DNA of 64,000 nucleotides from Sungkyunkwania multivorans (GCF_042675645.1 NZ_JBHTJH010000004.1:1-64000), one strand, 5' to 3'; shown: positions 40,511 through 50,162, counted from the first letter of the stretch. Notes: generated from the sequence alone by a model not told the origin. Made by a program: numbers and translations.

Positions 40511-41905
40511 TCACTCCTTTATAAATTTAACTACCTGGTTCTCGATCTTAGCAAAGTATATACCTGCAGACAACCCTTGAACATCTATTAGTTCTTCGTC
40601 CCGCGACGTTTTTTTATGCGCTATTATTTTGCCAGTAAAATCATGAATCCTGATCTCTCTCTCATCCGAAGAGATAAAACGAATATTCAACTGCTCGGAC
40701 ACCGGATTTGGATAGATCAAGAATGTAATATTTGGATCAGTGCTTTCTGTTGAAAGCACATTGGTCTGGGTAGGATTGAATGTATTTCCGGTCATCGCAT
40801 ACATATACAAGACTCTTAGGGTAGCACCAAAATAGGCCGTGGTGGTCATATTCTTTACTTCGGTGTAGGCCTGATTCACAAAAGTTTGATTTCCAGAAGC
40901 CATTGCCGCTACGGCATATGCTCCAGTAAATGTAACGTCTTTGTAAGCTGTTGTGATGGTGCTACCATCTTGATTGTAACCTGGGTATATCTGGTCGAAC
41001 CCACCTACCGAGTTTACAAAGGCATCGCATTTTGTGGTGTAGGAGAGCGCATCTGCATCGCCATACCAGAGATAATCGGTGGCGATCCTCCACGGCGTTC
41101 GAGCTGCGTCATAAAAATATGCTTGTCCTTGATGCGCTGCCCAGCCTGCAACCTCCGAAGTATAATTTCCATCAGCTCTTGTCCAATCCGAGACCAGATT
41201 ATGGACTGCACTGTTTTGGGTGAGGTTGTTGTCGATGATCTCGTAGGTTTTACTCGCTACATTATTCCAATAGGCATTGTCAGACATATAATCGCCATAA
41301 GCCCTAAAGTAGCCAGGTGTAAAGTAAGATGGGTTGGTCGTATTACTTCCGCCCCAAGCATCACCAGGTTTTAAAACAAACGTACCCGCCTCGACCTCAT
41401 GGTTTTTAATAATAGTTATCAAGGAAGATGCTGCTGCGCCATAATTGATACTTCCAGCATTTCCCCAGCGCAATTCGGCAACCATCAATGCGATGGCAGC
41501 ATCTATTTCAGCATCAGTAGCGCCATTGAATCCAACAACCGTAGAGCACCCATTAATTTTCCAATTCATAACGCCATTGGCATTGACGTGGTCTTGGTAG
41601 TATAGCCACAACCCATCAAAGGCGGCTTGGTCGTTTGCATATGCCGTGAGAAGCATTCCATAGGCGATACCCTCAGAAACAGTTTCCGACGGATTGTCAA
41701 ATTGAACGCGATATCTTCCATTAGGGCAACTTGCCAAAAAGTTGGTCTTCCAATCGGTATAAGCAGTCGCTACATCATTGGCGCCAACGTTATTAGGCAT
41801 TGTGCCATAGTTGTAGGTGCTATTGATAAATTCGATGGTTTGTGCATTCGATAGGGGCATAGAGAATAGACATGCCAAAGCGGTAAAGTAGGTTAATTTT
41901 TTCAT
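40511..41905 (-). CDS. Glycoside hydrolase family 8 with T9SS sorting domain
   Basis: 464 residues. A signal peptide (to about residue 21, SNAQ) is followed by the GH8 catalytic domain (about 30-375), with the proposed acid in ETVSEGIAYGML (E78) and FNGATDAEIDAA carrying the conserved Asp. The C-terminal 70 residues (IYPNPVSEQLNIRF...ELIDVQGLSAGIYFAKIENQVVKFIKE) form a type A sorting domain for the type IX system. GH8 enzymes cut beta-1,4-glucans, xylans or chitosan. Secretion across the outer membrane is inferred from the tail. Confidence 0.92.
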   Translation of the reverse strand: MKKLTYFTALACLFSMPLSNAQTIEFINSTYNYGTMPNNVGANDVATAYTDWKTNFLASCPNGRYRVQFDNPSETVSEGIAYGMLLTAYANDQAAFDGLWLYYQDHVNANGVMNWKINGCSTVVGFNGATDAEIDAAIALMVAELRWGNAGSINYGAAASSLITIIKNHEVEAGTFVLKPGDAWGGSNTTNPSYFTPGYFRAYGDYMSDNAYWNNVASKTYEIIDNNLTQNSAVHNLVSDWTRADGNYTSEVAGWAAHQGQAYFYDAARTPWRIATDYLWYGDADALSYTTKCDAFVNSVGGFDQIYPGYNQDGSTITTAYKDVTFTGAYAVAAMASGNQTFVNQAYTEVKNMTTTAYFGATLRVLYMYAMTGNTFNPTQTNVLSTESTDPNITFLIYPNPVSEQLNIRFISSDEREIRIHDFTGKIIAHKKTSRDEELIDVQGLSAGIYFAKIENQVVKFIKE

Positions 41906-41966
41906 TTATAGCTTTTTAGTTGATGCGTATAAAGATATACATATCTCAATAAATTCTAAAAAAAGT

Positions 41967-41996
41967 GAAAGCCCTAGAACAATTTCTAGGGCTTTC
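41967..41996 (-). terminator. Terminator of the TonB-receptor-like gene
   Basis: GAAAGCCCTAGAA and TTCTAGGGCTTTC form a perfect 13-bp stem with a 4-nt loop. The minus strand continues ACTTTTTTT, an adequate U-run. Confidence 0.85.
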
Positions 41997-42059
41997 TTGA
42001 TTAACAACTGGCAATTAACACTAACCATCAACTATAGAATTGCAGTCATTAAACGTTCT

Positions 42060-44615
42060 TTAGAAAATTCCTCCACTTCCTTGTTTTTCATTATTATCTC
42101 TGCTACGGCGTTGTTTTGCTCTATATTTACCTCCACCAAATCTATAAGATAACCCAGCAAAAACTGTTTGGCTTTCCCAATTGAATCGGCCCTCTTGTGG
42201 ATAGGGTCGATCTCCATTGAATCTAAATTCCATGGTATTGAAAATATCGTTATAATTCAAGCTGAAGGTTCCTTTTCCTTCGGCAAAGTTGTAACGTGCA
42301 CCGAGGTTCACAAAGACCATTGGGTCCACATCAAATTGGATGTTCCTATTCTTGCCTCGGTAAAATCCGAAAGCTGAAAGCGTGAGTTTTTTTGTAACGC
42401 TGAAATTGTTGAACATTCTAAAATTCCATGCGGTGTTTGTCACTTGGCGCTCTTCCGTAAATATCTCGTCGAGTTCTTTCACACCGTTACCATCTTCATC
42501 TATCGAGAATTCCGTGAGGCCTCTTTGTTTTTGGCTGAAGAAGTCAAAGCTACCGTTGATGCTCCACCATTTGGTGGGACGGTAGTTGGAGGATAACTCA
42601 AAACCGTAGGCTGACGTATTGTTAAAATTATCGAAGGTAAGGATGATCCTGTTTAATTCTGGGTCCAGTCTATCGACGAATACCGCTCTATTGATCTCGT
42701 CTTCGATGGCTCTATAAAAGACACCCGCGGTAACGCTTCCGCTTTTGAGCCTCCTTGTGTAATTCAGCTCTAACGAATTTGTGAATTGTGGGACTAACGA
42801 CGATCTCCCAAAAGAAGTGATCAGTGGGGTACTCCATTCCCTAATTGGATTTACCTGTTGCAAGCCGGGACGATCCACTCTGCGGCTATAGCTCATTTGA
42901 TAGCTATTCTTCTCAGAGGCTGTATAGGTCACAAAAGCTGACGGATATATTTGCGTATAATCGTTCTCGAACTTCCTCAAGATCTTGTCGCCATCTCTTG
43001 TTACGATAACATTATCATCGGTGGTAATATTTGATAGGTCGTCTGTTGTAATACCTGGTTCGTATAATTCTTCGGTATCGGCTGTTACGCTTACCGTTTC
43101 AAAACGTGCACCGACTTGCACCGACCATTTCTCCCATTTTTTTCCATAGGTGGCGTAGGCCGAATAAATATCCCTGCTGTAATCAAAATCTGTCGAAGGC
43201 CCTGGAATGTCTCCTCCTGATAGATCAAATGGGTTTTGGACAAATTGTGACGAAGTACGAGCGATGTCCGAATTGAACAATCTTGCCTCAAGGCCAAGTT
43301 CCAGCTTGGTCTTTTCATCGATAGGATTTACGTAGTCCAAATTCACGGTCAATCGATCCCTTTCAGTGTCAACAAAGTCTTCATAATCCAAGGTGGTCGT
43401 GTTTCCACGGAAATCGAAGGTGGCATCTTCATCATTTTCAAAGGTGTTGTAATCTGCCTCTAATTCTATATTATGGTCATCTTTCGCAAAATCCAATTTA
43501 TAGTTGAAATTGTATTGTGATGAGAGATTGTCTCTGATATTATTGAATATTTGAGAGAAATCATCAGCAGCATCCATGTTTACGATATCTGTTGTTCCTA
43601 AGGTGCCACCATCAAAGAAATTTTGATTGGTGAAAACGGAGATCGTATTCTTTTCATTCAAGTAAAAGTCAAAACCAACTTTAAACAAGTGGGTCTTGCT
43701 GTCATCCAGAAAGGCAAATTGCTGATCCGAATTGTCGTCAGATCTAAATACGTTACCTCGATTGAAATTCTTGGAAATGTTATTGCTATAGTTTCCAAAC
43801 AAATTTAGTTTGTTGTTTCGGTAGTTGAGGTCAATACCGCTATTGAATCTCGCATTATCATCGTAGTTGAGACCTATGTTGATGTTTCCATTGAAGCCGA
43901 TCATCGCATTTTTGATCAATACGATGTTGATGATACCACTCATACCCTCGGGATTATACTTCGCAGATGGATTAGTGATCAATTCGATCTTCTTTATCGA
44001 GGTCGAAGGAATTTGCTTCAGCAATTGCGCAACAGGGACATTGGTAAGTTTTCCGTCGACCATGACCCGTACATTTTGATTGCCACGCAAACTGAGGGCA
44101 CCTGTCTGCTGATCGACACTCACCGATGGTAAATTATTCATGATATCGGAAGCCGTTGGGCCTGCGGTTTGCAGGTCTTTTCCCACATTGATCACTTTTC
44201 TATCGATACGCTGTTCTATCGTTGATCTTTCGGCAACCACATCCACACCCTCAAGTTCATCGACATTTTCTTCGAGTGTGATGGTACCAACATTCAATCG
44301 TCTGCCGCCTCGACCGATGGTGATCTCTTGGTTATGTGTTTTGTAGCCGATAAAGCTAACTTCGAGCACTAATGAACCATCTGGGATACCTTTAAGTTCG
44401 AAAGTTCCATCTTCGTCTGTAATAGCTCCGGTGATCGTGCTTTGGTCGGTTTTGGCTTTTATAGCTACCGTGGCATACGGAATAGGTTGTTGAAGGTTCT
44501 TGTCGATTACTTTTCCACTTACTACTCCAACGTTTGGTAATGATGGACCAGTGGAATTTTGTGCGTTTATCATAAAGAATGACAAGAACGCACACCATAA
44601 AATTAAATTTTTCAT
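42060..44615 (-). CDS. TonB-dependent-receptor-type outer-membrane barrel protein
   Basis: 851 residues. A signal peptide (to about residue 19, INAQ) precedes a carboxypeptidase-regulatory-like domain (VSGKVIDKNLQQPIPYATVAIKAK; about 30-110). A plug follows (VINVGKDLQTAGPTASDIMNNLPSVSVD..GALSLRGNQNVRVMVDGK, then INIVL). The long C-terminal barrel resembles the outer-membrane protein beta-barrel family 3. It lacks a neighbouring SusD-like partner, so the cargo is unknown. It lies upstream of the GH8 gene on the same strand, but a terminator separates them. Confidence 0.92.
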   Translation of the reverse strand: MKNLILWCAFLSFFMINAQNSTGPSLPNVGVVSGKVIDKNLQQPIPYATVAIKAKTDQSTITGAITDEDGTFELKGIPDGSLVLEVSFIGYKTHNQEITIGRGGRRLNVGTITLEENVDELEGVDVVAERSTIEQRIDRKVINVGKDLQTAGPTASDIMNNLPSVSVDQQTGALSLRGNQNVRVMVDGKLTNVPVAQLLKQIPSTSIKKIELITNPSAKYNPEGMSGIINIVLIKNAMIGFNGNINIGLNYDDNARFNSGIDLNYRNNKLNLFGNYSNNISKNFNRGNVFRSDDNSDQQFAFLDDSKTHLFKVGFDFYLNEKNTISVFTNQNFFDGGTLGTTDIVNMDAADDFSQIFNNIRDNLSSQYNFNYKLDFAKDDHNIELEADYNTFENDEDATFDFRGNTTTLDYEDFVDTERDRLTVNLDYVNPIDEKTKLELGLEARLFNSDIARTSSQFVQNPFDLSGGDIPGPSTDFDYSRDIYSAYATYGKKWEKWSVQVGARFETVSVTADTEELYEPGITTDDLSNITTDDNVIVTRDGDKILRKFENDYTQIYPSAFVTYTASEKNSYQMSYSRRVDRPGLQQVNPIREWSTPLITSFGRSSLVPQFTNSLELNYTRRLKSGSVTAGVFYRAIEDEINRAVFVDRLDPELNRIILTFDNFNNTSAYGFELSSNYRPTKWWSINGSFDFFSQKQRGLTEFSIDEDGNGVKELDEIFTEERQVTNTAWNFRMFNNFSVTKKLTLSAFGFYRGKNRNIQFDVDPMVFVNLGARYNFAEGKGTFSLNYNDIFNTMEFRFNGDRPYPQEGRFNWESQTVFAGLSYRFGGGKYRAKQRRSRDNNEKQGSGGIF

Positions 44616-44743
44616 TGGTTAGATTGTTTGTTTTTTGATTGATGATGTGGTACTCACAAAATATTTGTAAGTTCCATACAGAACAGACGACAACATTTAG
44701 ATTGTGTTACCCCTTTTAACAATACTTAACAGCATTTTAACAA

Positions 44744-45106
44744 ATGAAGAAAAAGACACTGGTTTTAGGCGCTTCTACAAAGCCGCACCGCTATTCCAAT
44801 ATCGCGATCAATCGTTTAGCCGAAAATCAACACGATATTGTTGCTTTTGGTTTGCGTGAAGGAGTTGTCAACGGAATAGAGATCGATACCGAGTTGATGG
44901 ATTACAATGGTATAGACACTGTGACATTGTATATGAAACCTGAGCGCCAAGTGGCCTATTACGATTATATTATTGGGTTAAAGCCAAAGCGTGTCATCTT
45001 TAATCCAGGCACGGAGAATCGAGAATTTTATCAATTGCTTCAAAAAGAAGGAGTCGAGGTAGCCGTGGCTTGCACACTTACCTTACTTGCGACGAATCAG
45101 TACTAG
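44744..45106 (+). CDS. CoA-binding domain protein (YccU-like)
   Basis: 120 residues of Rossmann-like fold. It starts KTLVLGASTKPHRYSNIAINRL, the CoA-binding fold opening of the succinyl-CoA-synthetase-alpha-type family, and continues VTLYMKPERQVAYYDYIIGLKPKRVIFNPGTEN. The protein is cytoplasmic; its partner and reaction are unknown. Its 3' end overlaps the converging symporter gene by 24 bp. The length is normal for single-domain members. Confidence 0.9.
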   Translation: MKKKTLVLGASTKPHRYSNIAINRLAENQHDIVAFGLREGVVNGIEIDTELMDYNGIDTVTLYMKPERQVAYYDYIIGLKPKRVIFNPGTENREFYQLLQKEGVEVAVACTLTLLATNQY

Positions 45107-46555
45107 CCCCAAAAAGGTGAACAACCCATTAAAGATCAATAGTTCGAATCCAAAGATGTAGCCTCCTAAAAGGCTTTCGGAATGATCTGCGAGGAGATAG
45201 GTCAAAACTACAGATATGACAGCAACGCCCCAAACGTAGTTATCTCTGATCTTTGCTTTAGTGAAGATGCCAAAGGCAAAAAGGCCTAACAGAGGGCCAT
45301 AGGTATATCCTGCTACGGTCAATAGTTCGTCGATGACACTTTTATTGTTAAGACTGTTAAAGATGATGACCACGATGATCAAAAGAACGGACATTGCAAC
45401 ATGAACACGACCTCTGATGGCTTTCTGTTTGGACACCTCTCTTTGTTCTATGTTCAAGAAATCAATAGAAAATGAAGTGGTCAATGAGGTCAAAGCCGAG
45501 TCGGCACTAGAATAGGCAGCAGCGATGAGCCCAAGCAAAAAGAAGATGGCAAGTGCCAACCCAAGACCTCCATTTAGTGCAACTTCTGGAAACAAAAGGT
45601 CGGTTTTTACTTTTCCGTCCATCATTGGAACAGCGATGCCGGTCTTTTCAGCATAAATAAACAAGAGGGCTCCCAAAAGAAGAAAGAACAAGTTGACGAC
45701 AACGAGGACCAAGCTAAAGGAGACCATGTTCTTTTGAGCTTCTTTCAAGTTTTTACAGGTCAGGTTCTTTTGCATCATGTCTTGATCCAATCCGGTCATG
45801 CAAATGGTGATGAACATTCCGCCTAAGAATTGTTTGATGAAGTGATTCTTGGGCAAGATGCTATCAGTAAAGAACCATTTGTCATATTTGGTCAACTCGG
45901 TCGAAGCAAGAAAATCCCCTAATGTCCATTCCAGTTTATTCAATATCATCACGATGGCGACGCCGACGGCTATAAGCATGAATAGTGTTTGGAGCGTATC
46001 GGTCCAAACGATGGTCTTGATTCCCCCCCTAAAGGTATAAAGCCATATCATTAGGATAGAAAGCACCACGGTTAGCGCGAAAGGCCATTGACCACCAAAG
46101 ATCTCGATCTCATTGAATACAAAACTCTGCAAGACGATAGCCACCAAATATAATCGGAAACTCGCTCCCAAGACTCTAGAGATAAAGAAGAAAAAAGCGC
46201 CAGTTTTATGACTCACAACACCAAAGCGTTCATCTAGATATTCATAGATCGACGTTACATTTAGGCGGTAATATATAGGCATAAGCACAAAGGCGATGAC
46301 GAAGTAGCCAAAGAGGTATCCCAGAACAACTTGCATATATCCAAACTGACTGCTGGCCACCCAGCCTGGGACCGAAATAAAGGTAACACCGCTCAGCGAG
46401 GCGCCGATCATCCCAAAGGCCACCAGATACCATGGAGACTGACGTTTTGCTTTGAAGAATATCTCATTGCTGTCATCTTTACCGGTAAAATAGGATATGA
46501 GAATGAGGATGCCGAAATATCCGGCTATCAAGAGAAGGATCTGTGTTGGCTGCAT
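45083..46555 (-). CDS. Sodium:solute symporter (SSS family)
   Basis: 490 residues with about thirteen hydrophobic helices. Family signatures include FFKAKRQSPWYLVAFGMIGASLSGVTFISVPG, YEYLDERFG, TGLDQDMMQKNLTCKN and AAYSSADSALTSLTTSFSIDFL. It cotransports Na+ with an organic solute; substrate cannot be deduced. The 3' end overlaps the converging CoA-binding gene by 24 bp. It is divergent from recR, 145 bp away. Confidence 0.93.
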   Translation of the reverse strand: MQPTQILLLIAGYFGILILISYFTGKDDSNEIFFKAKRQSPWYLVAFGMIGASLSGVTFISVPGWVASSQFGYMQVVLGYLFGYFVIAFVLMPIYYRLNVTSIYEYLDERFGVVSHKTGAFFFFISRVLGASFRLYLVAIVLQSFVFNEIEIFGGQWPFALTVVLSILMIWLYTFRGGIKTIVWTDTLQTLFMLIAVGVAIVMILNKLEWTLGDFLASTELTKYDKWFFTDSILPKNHFIKQFLGGMFITICMTGLDQDMMQKNLTCKNLKEAQKNMVSFSLVLVVVNLFFLLLGALLFIYAEKTGIAVPMMDGKVKTDLLFPEVALNGGLGLALAIFFLLGLIAAAYSSADSALTSLTTSFSIDFLNIEQREVSKQKAIRGRVHVAMSVLLIIVVIIFNSLNNKSVIDELLTVAGYTYGPLLGLFAFGIFTKAKIRDNYVWGVAVISVVLTYLLADHSESLLGGYIFGFELLIFNGLFTFLGLVLIRRK

Positions 46556-46662
46556 ATACTTTTTATGAGCAGTTTGTAGTCCACATTCGCAGAGCGCAAA
46601 AGATTACACGGTAAAGCAAAGTTGTACAAACATCAATTAGATTGCTAACTTATGAAAATTCC

Positions 46663-46695
46663 TTCGTACTTCGTACCTCTAAAATTGTACTTTTG
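46663..46695 (+). promoter_or_regulatory. Promoter-like element immediately before recR
   Basis: TTCG, 21 bp, TACTTTTG (46688-46695). The -7 box ends only 4 bp before the ATG at 46700, so the transcript would be leaderless or start inside the gene. Confidence 0.45.
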
Positions 46696-46699
46696 CGTT

Positions 46700-47320
46700 A
46701 TGGATTTCTCTTCAAAATTATTGGAAAACGCCGTTTACGAAGTATCTCAACTTCCTGGTATTGGAAAGCGTACAGCATTGCGATTGGTGCTGCACCTATT
46801 GCGACAGCCGCAAGAACAGACCCAGCGATTGTCTTTTGCTTTACAGGAAATGCGTGATCAAATAAAACACTGTAAAAATTGTCATAACATTTCCGACGTC
46901 GATATTTGTGATATCTGTAATAATCCTTCAAGAGACCGGTCGATCATTTGTGTTGTTGAAGACATCCGAGATGTGATGGCCATAGAGAATACCAGCCAAT
47001 ATCGTGGATTGTATCATGTTCTAGGCGGAAAAATATCCCCGATGGAAGGCGTGGGGCCCCATGACCTGACCATCAACTCGCTTGTAGAGAAAGTAAAAGG
47101 AGGACAGGTGGCCGAATTGATATTTGCCTTGAGTTCTACCATGGAAGGGGATACTACCAACTTCTACATCTACAAGCAGATCGAGGCATTTGATGTCAAA
47201 ACATCTACCATTGCCAGAGGTATTGCCGTAGGTGATGAGCTGGAATATGCCGATGAGGTAACGCTAGGCCGGAGTATTCTTAATCGGGTCCCGTTCGAAA
47301 ACTCCTTGAAGAGCTCATAA
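46700..47320 (+). CDS. recR: Recombination mediator RecR
   Basis: 206 residues from MDFSSKLLENAV (ATG at 46700); the longer frame adds 16 unrelated residues. Helix-hairpin-helix LPGIGKRTALRLVLHLL, the zinc finger CKNCHNISDVDICDIC and a Toprim domain (ICVVEDIRDVMAIE...) are all in place. It acts with RecO and RecF to load RecA on gapped DNA. The glycosyltransferase gene follows after 3 bp, so they are probably cotranscribed. Confidence 0.96.
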   Translation: MDFSSKLLENAVYEVSQLPGIGKRTALRLVLHLLRQPQEQTQRLSFALQEMRDQIKHCKNCHNISDVDICDICNNPSRDRSIICVVEDIRDVMAIENTSQYRGLYHVLGGKISPMEGVGPHDLTINSLVEKVKGGQVAELIFALSSTMEGDTTNFYIYKQIEAFDVKTSTIARGIAVGDELEYADEVTLGRSILNRVPFENSLKSS

Positions 47321-47323
47321 CTC

Positions 47324-48451
47324 ATGAAGCTTTCTGTGATCATCCTTAATTATAATGTTTGCCATTTTCTAGAACAATGTATCAGAAGTGTCAAAGCTGC
47401 TATCGCCGATATCGATGCGGAGATCATCGTCGTTGATAATTGTTCCCCCGATAACAGTGCGGCAATGGTTAGCGAAAAGTTTCCAGACGTTGTCTTGATC
47501 TCAAATGATAACAATATTGGCTTTGCTAGAGCAAACAACCAAGCGGCGGCTCTTGCAAAGGGAACCTACTTGTGTATCCTTAATCCCGATACCGTTGTCG
47601 GGGAGGATGTGTTCATCAAGGCATTGGCATTCGCTGAAGCTCAGCGTCAATTTGGCATTCTCGGTTCAAAATTGATCGATGGCACCGGAAACTTTCTTCC
47701 AGAGAGTAAAAGAGGATTACCGACTCCTGGCATCGCGTTGACCAAAATGTGGAGTGCCACAAGATCAAAAAAGTATTATGCATCACATCTTCAAGAAAAC
47801 GATTCAGGTGAGGTAGAGGTGCTTGTTGGGGCCTTTATGCTTTTGAAGAAAGAGCTCTACAGGCAAGTGGGCGGTTTTGACGAACGCTATTTTATGTACG
47901 GAGAGGATATCGATCTGTCCTATACCGTACTTCAGGCGGGATATAGGAACTTCTACTTTGGAGAAACTGCAATAATTCATTACAAAGGTGAGAGCACTGT
48001 TAAGAATTACGAATATGCGAGGCGTTTTAGCAAAGCGATGAGCATATTCTATAAAAAGCACTACCGGGGGAACTTTTTCGTTCGTTTTGTCATATCAATT
48101 GGGGCCAACCTCTTCAGTCTTTTAAGGGTCTTTGGTTCTACCAAAAATGAGGACGACGACGTATTTTCCGATCGTTTGTTCCTATCAAAGAATTCAGAAA
48201 GAATTAGATTGTTCAAAGCAACATTCCGCGAAAATAGTGCTGTCTGCAGCGCAATGTCTCAAATCGATAGATACAAACAGCAAAATATGCAGTTGATCAT
48301 AGATGGAGATAGCTATAGCAATCAGCAGATCATAGCGATAATGGAGACCTTTAAAAACACCGGACTTACATTTAGAATATGGCCAAAAGATTGTAATTTT
48401 ATCATCGGAAGTGATTCTAGCGACGGTAAGGGAATCGTCCACACACTTTAG
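47324..48451 (+). CDS. Family 2 glycosyltransferase
   Basis: 375 residues. The GT-A domain opens SVIILNYNVCHFLEQCIRSV, with VVDNCSPDNSAAMV, NIGFARANNQA and the metal site ILNPDTVVGEDVF. The acceptor-side GGFDERYFMYGEDIDLSYTVLQAGY is typical of rhamnosyl/dTDP-sugar-type transferases. A C-terminal helical tail (about 245-375) ending in IGSDSSDGKGIVHTL is an extra domain seen in flavobacterial homologues. It probably builds a surface glycan; the sugar is unknown. It follows recR by 3 bp. Confidence 0.9.
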   Translation: MKLSVIILNYNVCHFLEQCIRSVKAAIADIDAEIIVVDNCSPDNSAAMVSEKFPDVVLISNDNNIGFARANNQAAALAKGTYLCILNPDTVVGEDVFIKALAFAEAQRQFGILGSKLIDGTGNFLPESKRGLPTPGIALTKMWSATRSKKYYASHLQENDSGEVEVLVGAFMLLKKELYRQVGGFDERYFMYGEDIDLSYTVLQAGYRNFYFGETAIIHYKGESTVKNYEYARRFSKAMSIFYKKHYRGNFFVRFVISIGANLFSLLRVFGSTKNEDDDVFSDRLFLSKNSERIRLFKATFRENSAVCSAMSQIDRYKQQNMQLIIDGDSYSNQQIIAIMETFKNTGLTFRIWPKDCNFIIGSDSSDGKGIVHTL

Positions 48452-48498
48452 CAAACATATTAAATATTGAAAATTTAAATAAAACTTCTTTTTTTTAA

Positions 48499-48506
48499 TA
48501 TTTTTG
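48499..48506 (+). promoter_or_regulatory. Candidate -7 box for the E2 gene
   Basis: TATTTTTG fits TAnnTTTG, 37 bp upstream of the ATG at 48544. The only TTG upstream is too far (about 29 bp), so this is a partial match. Confidence 0.35.
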
Positions 48507-48543
48507 CAAAACAGTAAGATAAAAAGACCCTCATATTACAGAT

Positions 48544-49875
48544 ATGGCAAAATTTGAACTCAAGTTACCTAAGATGGGAGAAAGTGTTGCGGAAGCAACG
48601 GTCACTTCTTGGCTAAAAGAGGTTGGCGATACTATAGAGATGGACGAGGCAATCCTTGAGATTGCAACCGATAAAGTGGATTCCGAAGTACCTAGTGAGG
48701 TAGATGGGGTTTTGGTAGAGAAGTTCTTTGATGTTGACGATGTGGTACAGGTAGGGCAAGTTTTGGCGATCATAGAAACGGAAGGGGATGCAGCTTCAGG
48801 CAATGGTAGTCAGGTTAAAGATATCGAGGATGTAGTGCCAGAATCAGTTGCCGCAGTGGAAGAAACGGTCCAGGCAGCAAAAGAGTCCGTTACCTCTACA
48901 AACGATTATAGCAATTCGGAACGTTTCTATTCGCCCTTGGTAAAGAACATTGCGAAAGAAGAAGGTATTTCTTTGGAAGAATTGGATAGTCTTCAGGGTA
49001 CAGGTAAAGAAGGTCGTGTCACCAAAAACGACATCTTAGGATATATAGAGAACAAAGGTAGCAAACCCGCAGCTGCGGCAGCAACGCCCGTATCTACGAA
49101 AACTGCTGCCCCAGAAGTGAAAACTGCAAGTTCAGCTTCTAAGCCTGCGCCAATCTCGGTCAACGGGCAGGACGAAGTTATAGAGATGACACGGATGGGC
49201 AAACTTATCGCGCACCATATGGTAGAGAGTGTGCAAACGTCTGCTCATGTACAGAGCTTTGTCGAAGTAGACGTGACCAATATTTGGAATTGGCGCAATA
49301 AACATAAGAAGGCCTTTGAGCAACGCGAAGGAGAAAAACTCACATTCACGCCAATTTTTATGGAGGCCGTGGCCAAGGCACTCAAGGATTATCCGATGAT
49401 GAACATTCAGGTGCATGGTGATGCAATTGTAAAAAAGAAGAATATCAATCTAGGAATGGCGGCGGCTTTGCCAGATGGGAACTTGATCGTCCCGGTCATC
49501 AAAAACGCTGATCAGCTTAATCTCGTGGGGATGGCCAAGGCCGTTAACGATCTTGCGGGCAGAGCTAGGACCAATGCGCTGAAGCCAGATGAAATTCAAG
49601 GTGGTACTTACACTGTGACCAACGTAGGTACTTTTGGCAGTGTTATGGGAACGCCTATCATAAATCAACCACAGGTTGGTATTTTAGCTTTGGGTGCTAT
49701 CAGAAAAGTTCCAGCGGTGATCGAAACTCCCGATGGTGATTTCATCGGCATTCGAATGAAGATGTTCCTGTCGCACAGTTATGACCATCGCGTTGTGAAT
49801 GGTGCCCTTGGAGGAATGTTTGTAAAGGCCGTAGCCGATTACCTCGAAGCATGGGATATCGATAGAGAAATATAA
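48544..49875 (+). CDS. 2-oxo acid dehydrogenase E2 (dihydrolipoyl acyltransferase)
   Basis: 443 residues. The lipoyl domain (1-80) has the modified lysine K44 in EIATDKVDSEVPSEVDG. A Pro/Ala/Ser-rich linker and the E3/E1-binding domain (SPLVKNIAKEEGISLEELDSLQGTG; about 130-165) follow. The acyltransferase core ends with the catalytic SHSYDHRVVNGALGG. It transfers acyl groups from E1 to CoA in a branched-chain or related complex. E1 and E3 genes are not nearby, so the substrate is inferred only as 2-oxo acid. Confidence 0.95.
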   Translation: MAKFELKLPKMGESVAEATVTSWLKEVGDTIEMDEAILEIATDKVDSEVPSEVDGVLVEKFFDVDDVVQVGQVLAIIETEGDAASGNGSQVKDIEDVVPESVAAVEETVQAAKESVTSTNDYSNSERFYSPLVKNIAKEEGISLEELDSLQGTGKEGRVTKNDILGYIENKGSKPAAAAATPVSTKTAAPEVKTASSASKPAPISVNGQDEVIEMTRMGKLIAHHMVESVQTSAHVQSFVEVDVTNIWNWRNKHKKAFEQREGEKLTFTPIFMEAVAKALKDYPMMNIQVHGDAIVKKKNINLGMAAALPDGNLIVPVIKNADQLNLVGMAKAVNDLAGRARTNALKPDEIQGGTYTVTNVGTFGSVMGTPIINQPQVGILALGAIRKVPAVIETPDGDFIGIRMKMFLSHSYDHRVVNGALGGMFVKAVADYLEAWDIDREI

Positions 49876-49900
49876 AAAATGAAATACTATTATATGTGAG

Positions 49901-49924
49901 AGAGGCTCTTTGGGCCTCTTTTTT
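49901..49924. terminator. Bidirectional terminator after the E2 gene
   Basis: AGAGGC-TCTTTGG-GCCTCT with T-run on the plus side. It lies between the E2 gene and the converging gene at 49923. Confidence 0.75.
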
Positions 49925-50162
49925 ATTCTTCGAACAGTCTGCCTCGATGAGGCTTCAGGTCTTTGCGTACTTTTTGCATGTCGTTTTCGCCGACGATCAC
50001 ATAGGCGAAGCTATGCATATTGGAAACTTCTTCGATCCCAGTATCTGCAAACCAGACTTCCTCTACCTTTAAATACTCTTTGAGGTGAACCAGGTGGTGG
50101 GCTGCAGTTTGTTTGGCGTTAGGGCCTCGGAAGTCCCAGATCATTCTAATTTTTCTACTCAT
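49923..50162 (-). CDS. Conserved small protein of unknown function
   Basis: 79 residues, soluble, with a ferredoxin-like strand/helix alternation: IRMIWDFRGPNAKQTAAHHLVHLKEYL, VEEVWFADTG and SFAYVIVGENDMQKV. The pattern resembles conserved hypothetical proteins in Bacteroidota with a histidine-rich helix (AAHHLVH). It overlaps the SRPBCC gene upstream by 8 bp and is probably cotranscribed with it. The activity is unknown, although the paired histidines and aspartate could be a metal or substrate site. Confidence 0.7.
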   Translation of the reverse strand: MSRKIRMIWDFRGPNAKQTAAHHLVHLKEYLKVEEVWFADTGIEEVSNMHSFAYVIVGENDMQKVRKDLKPHRGRLFEE

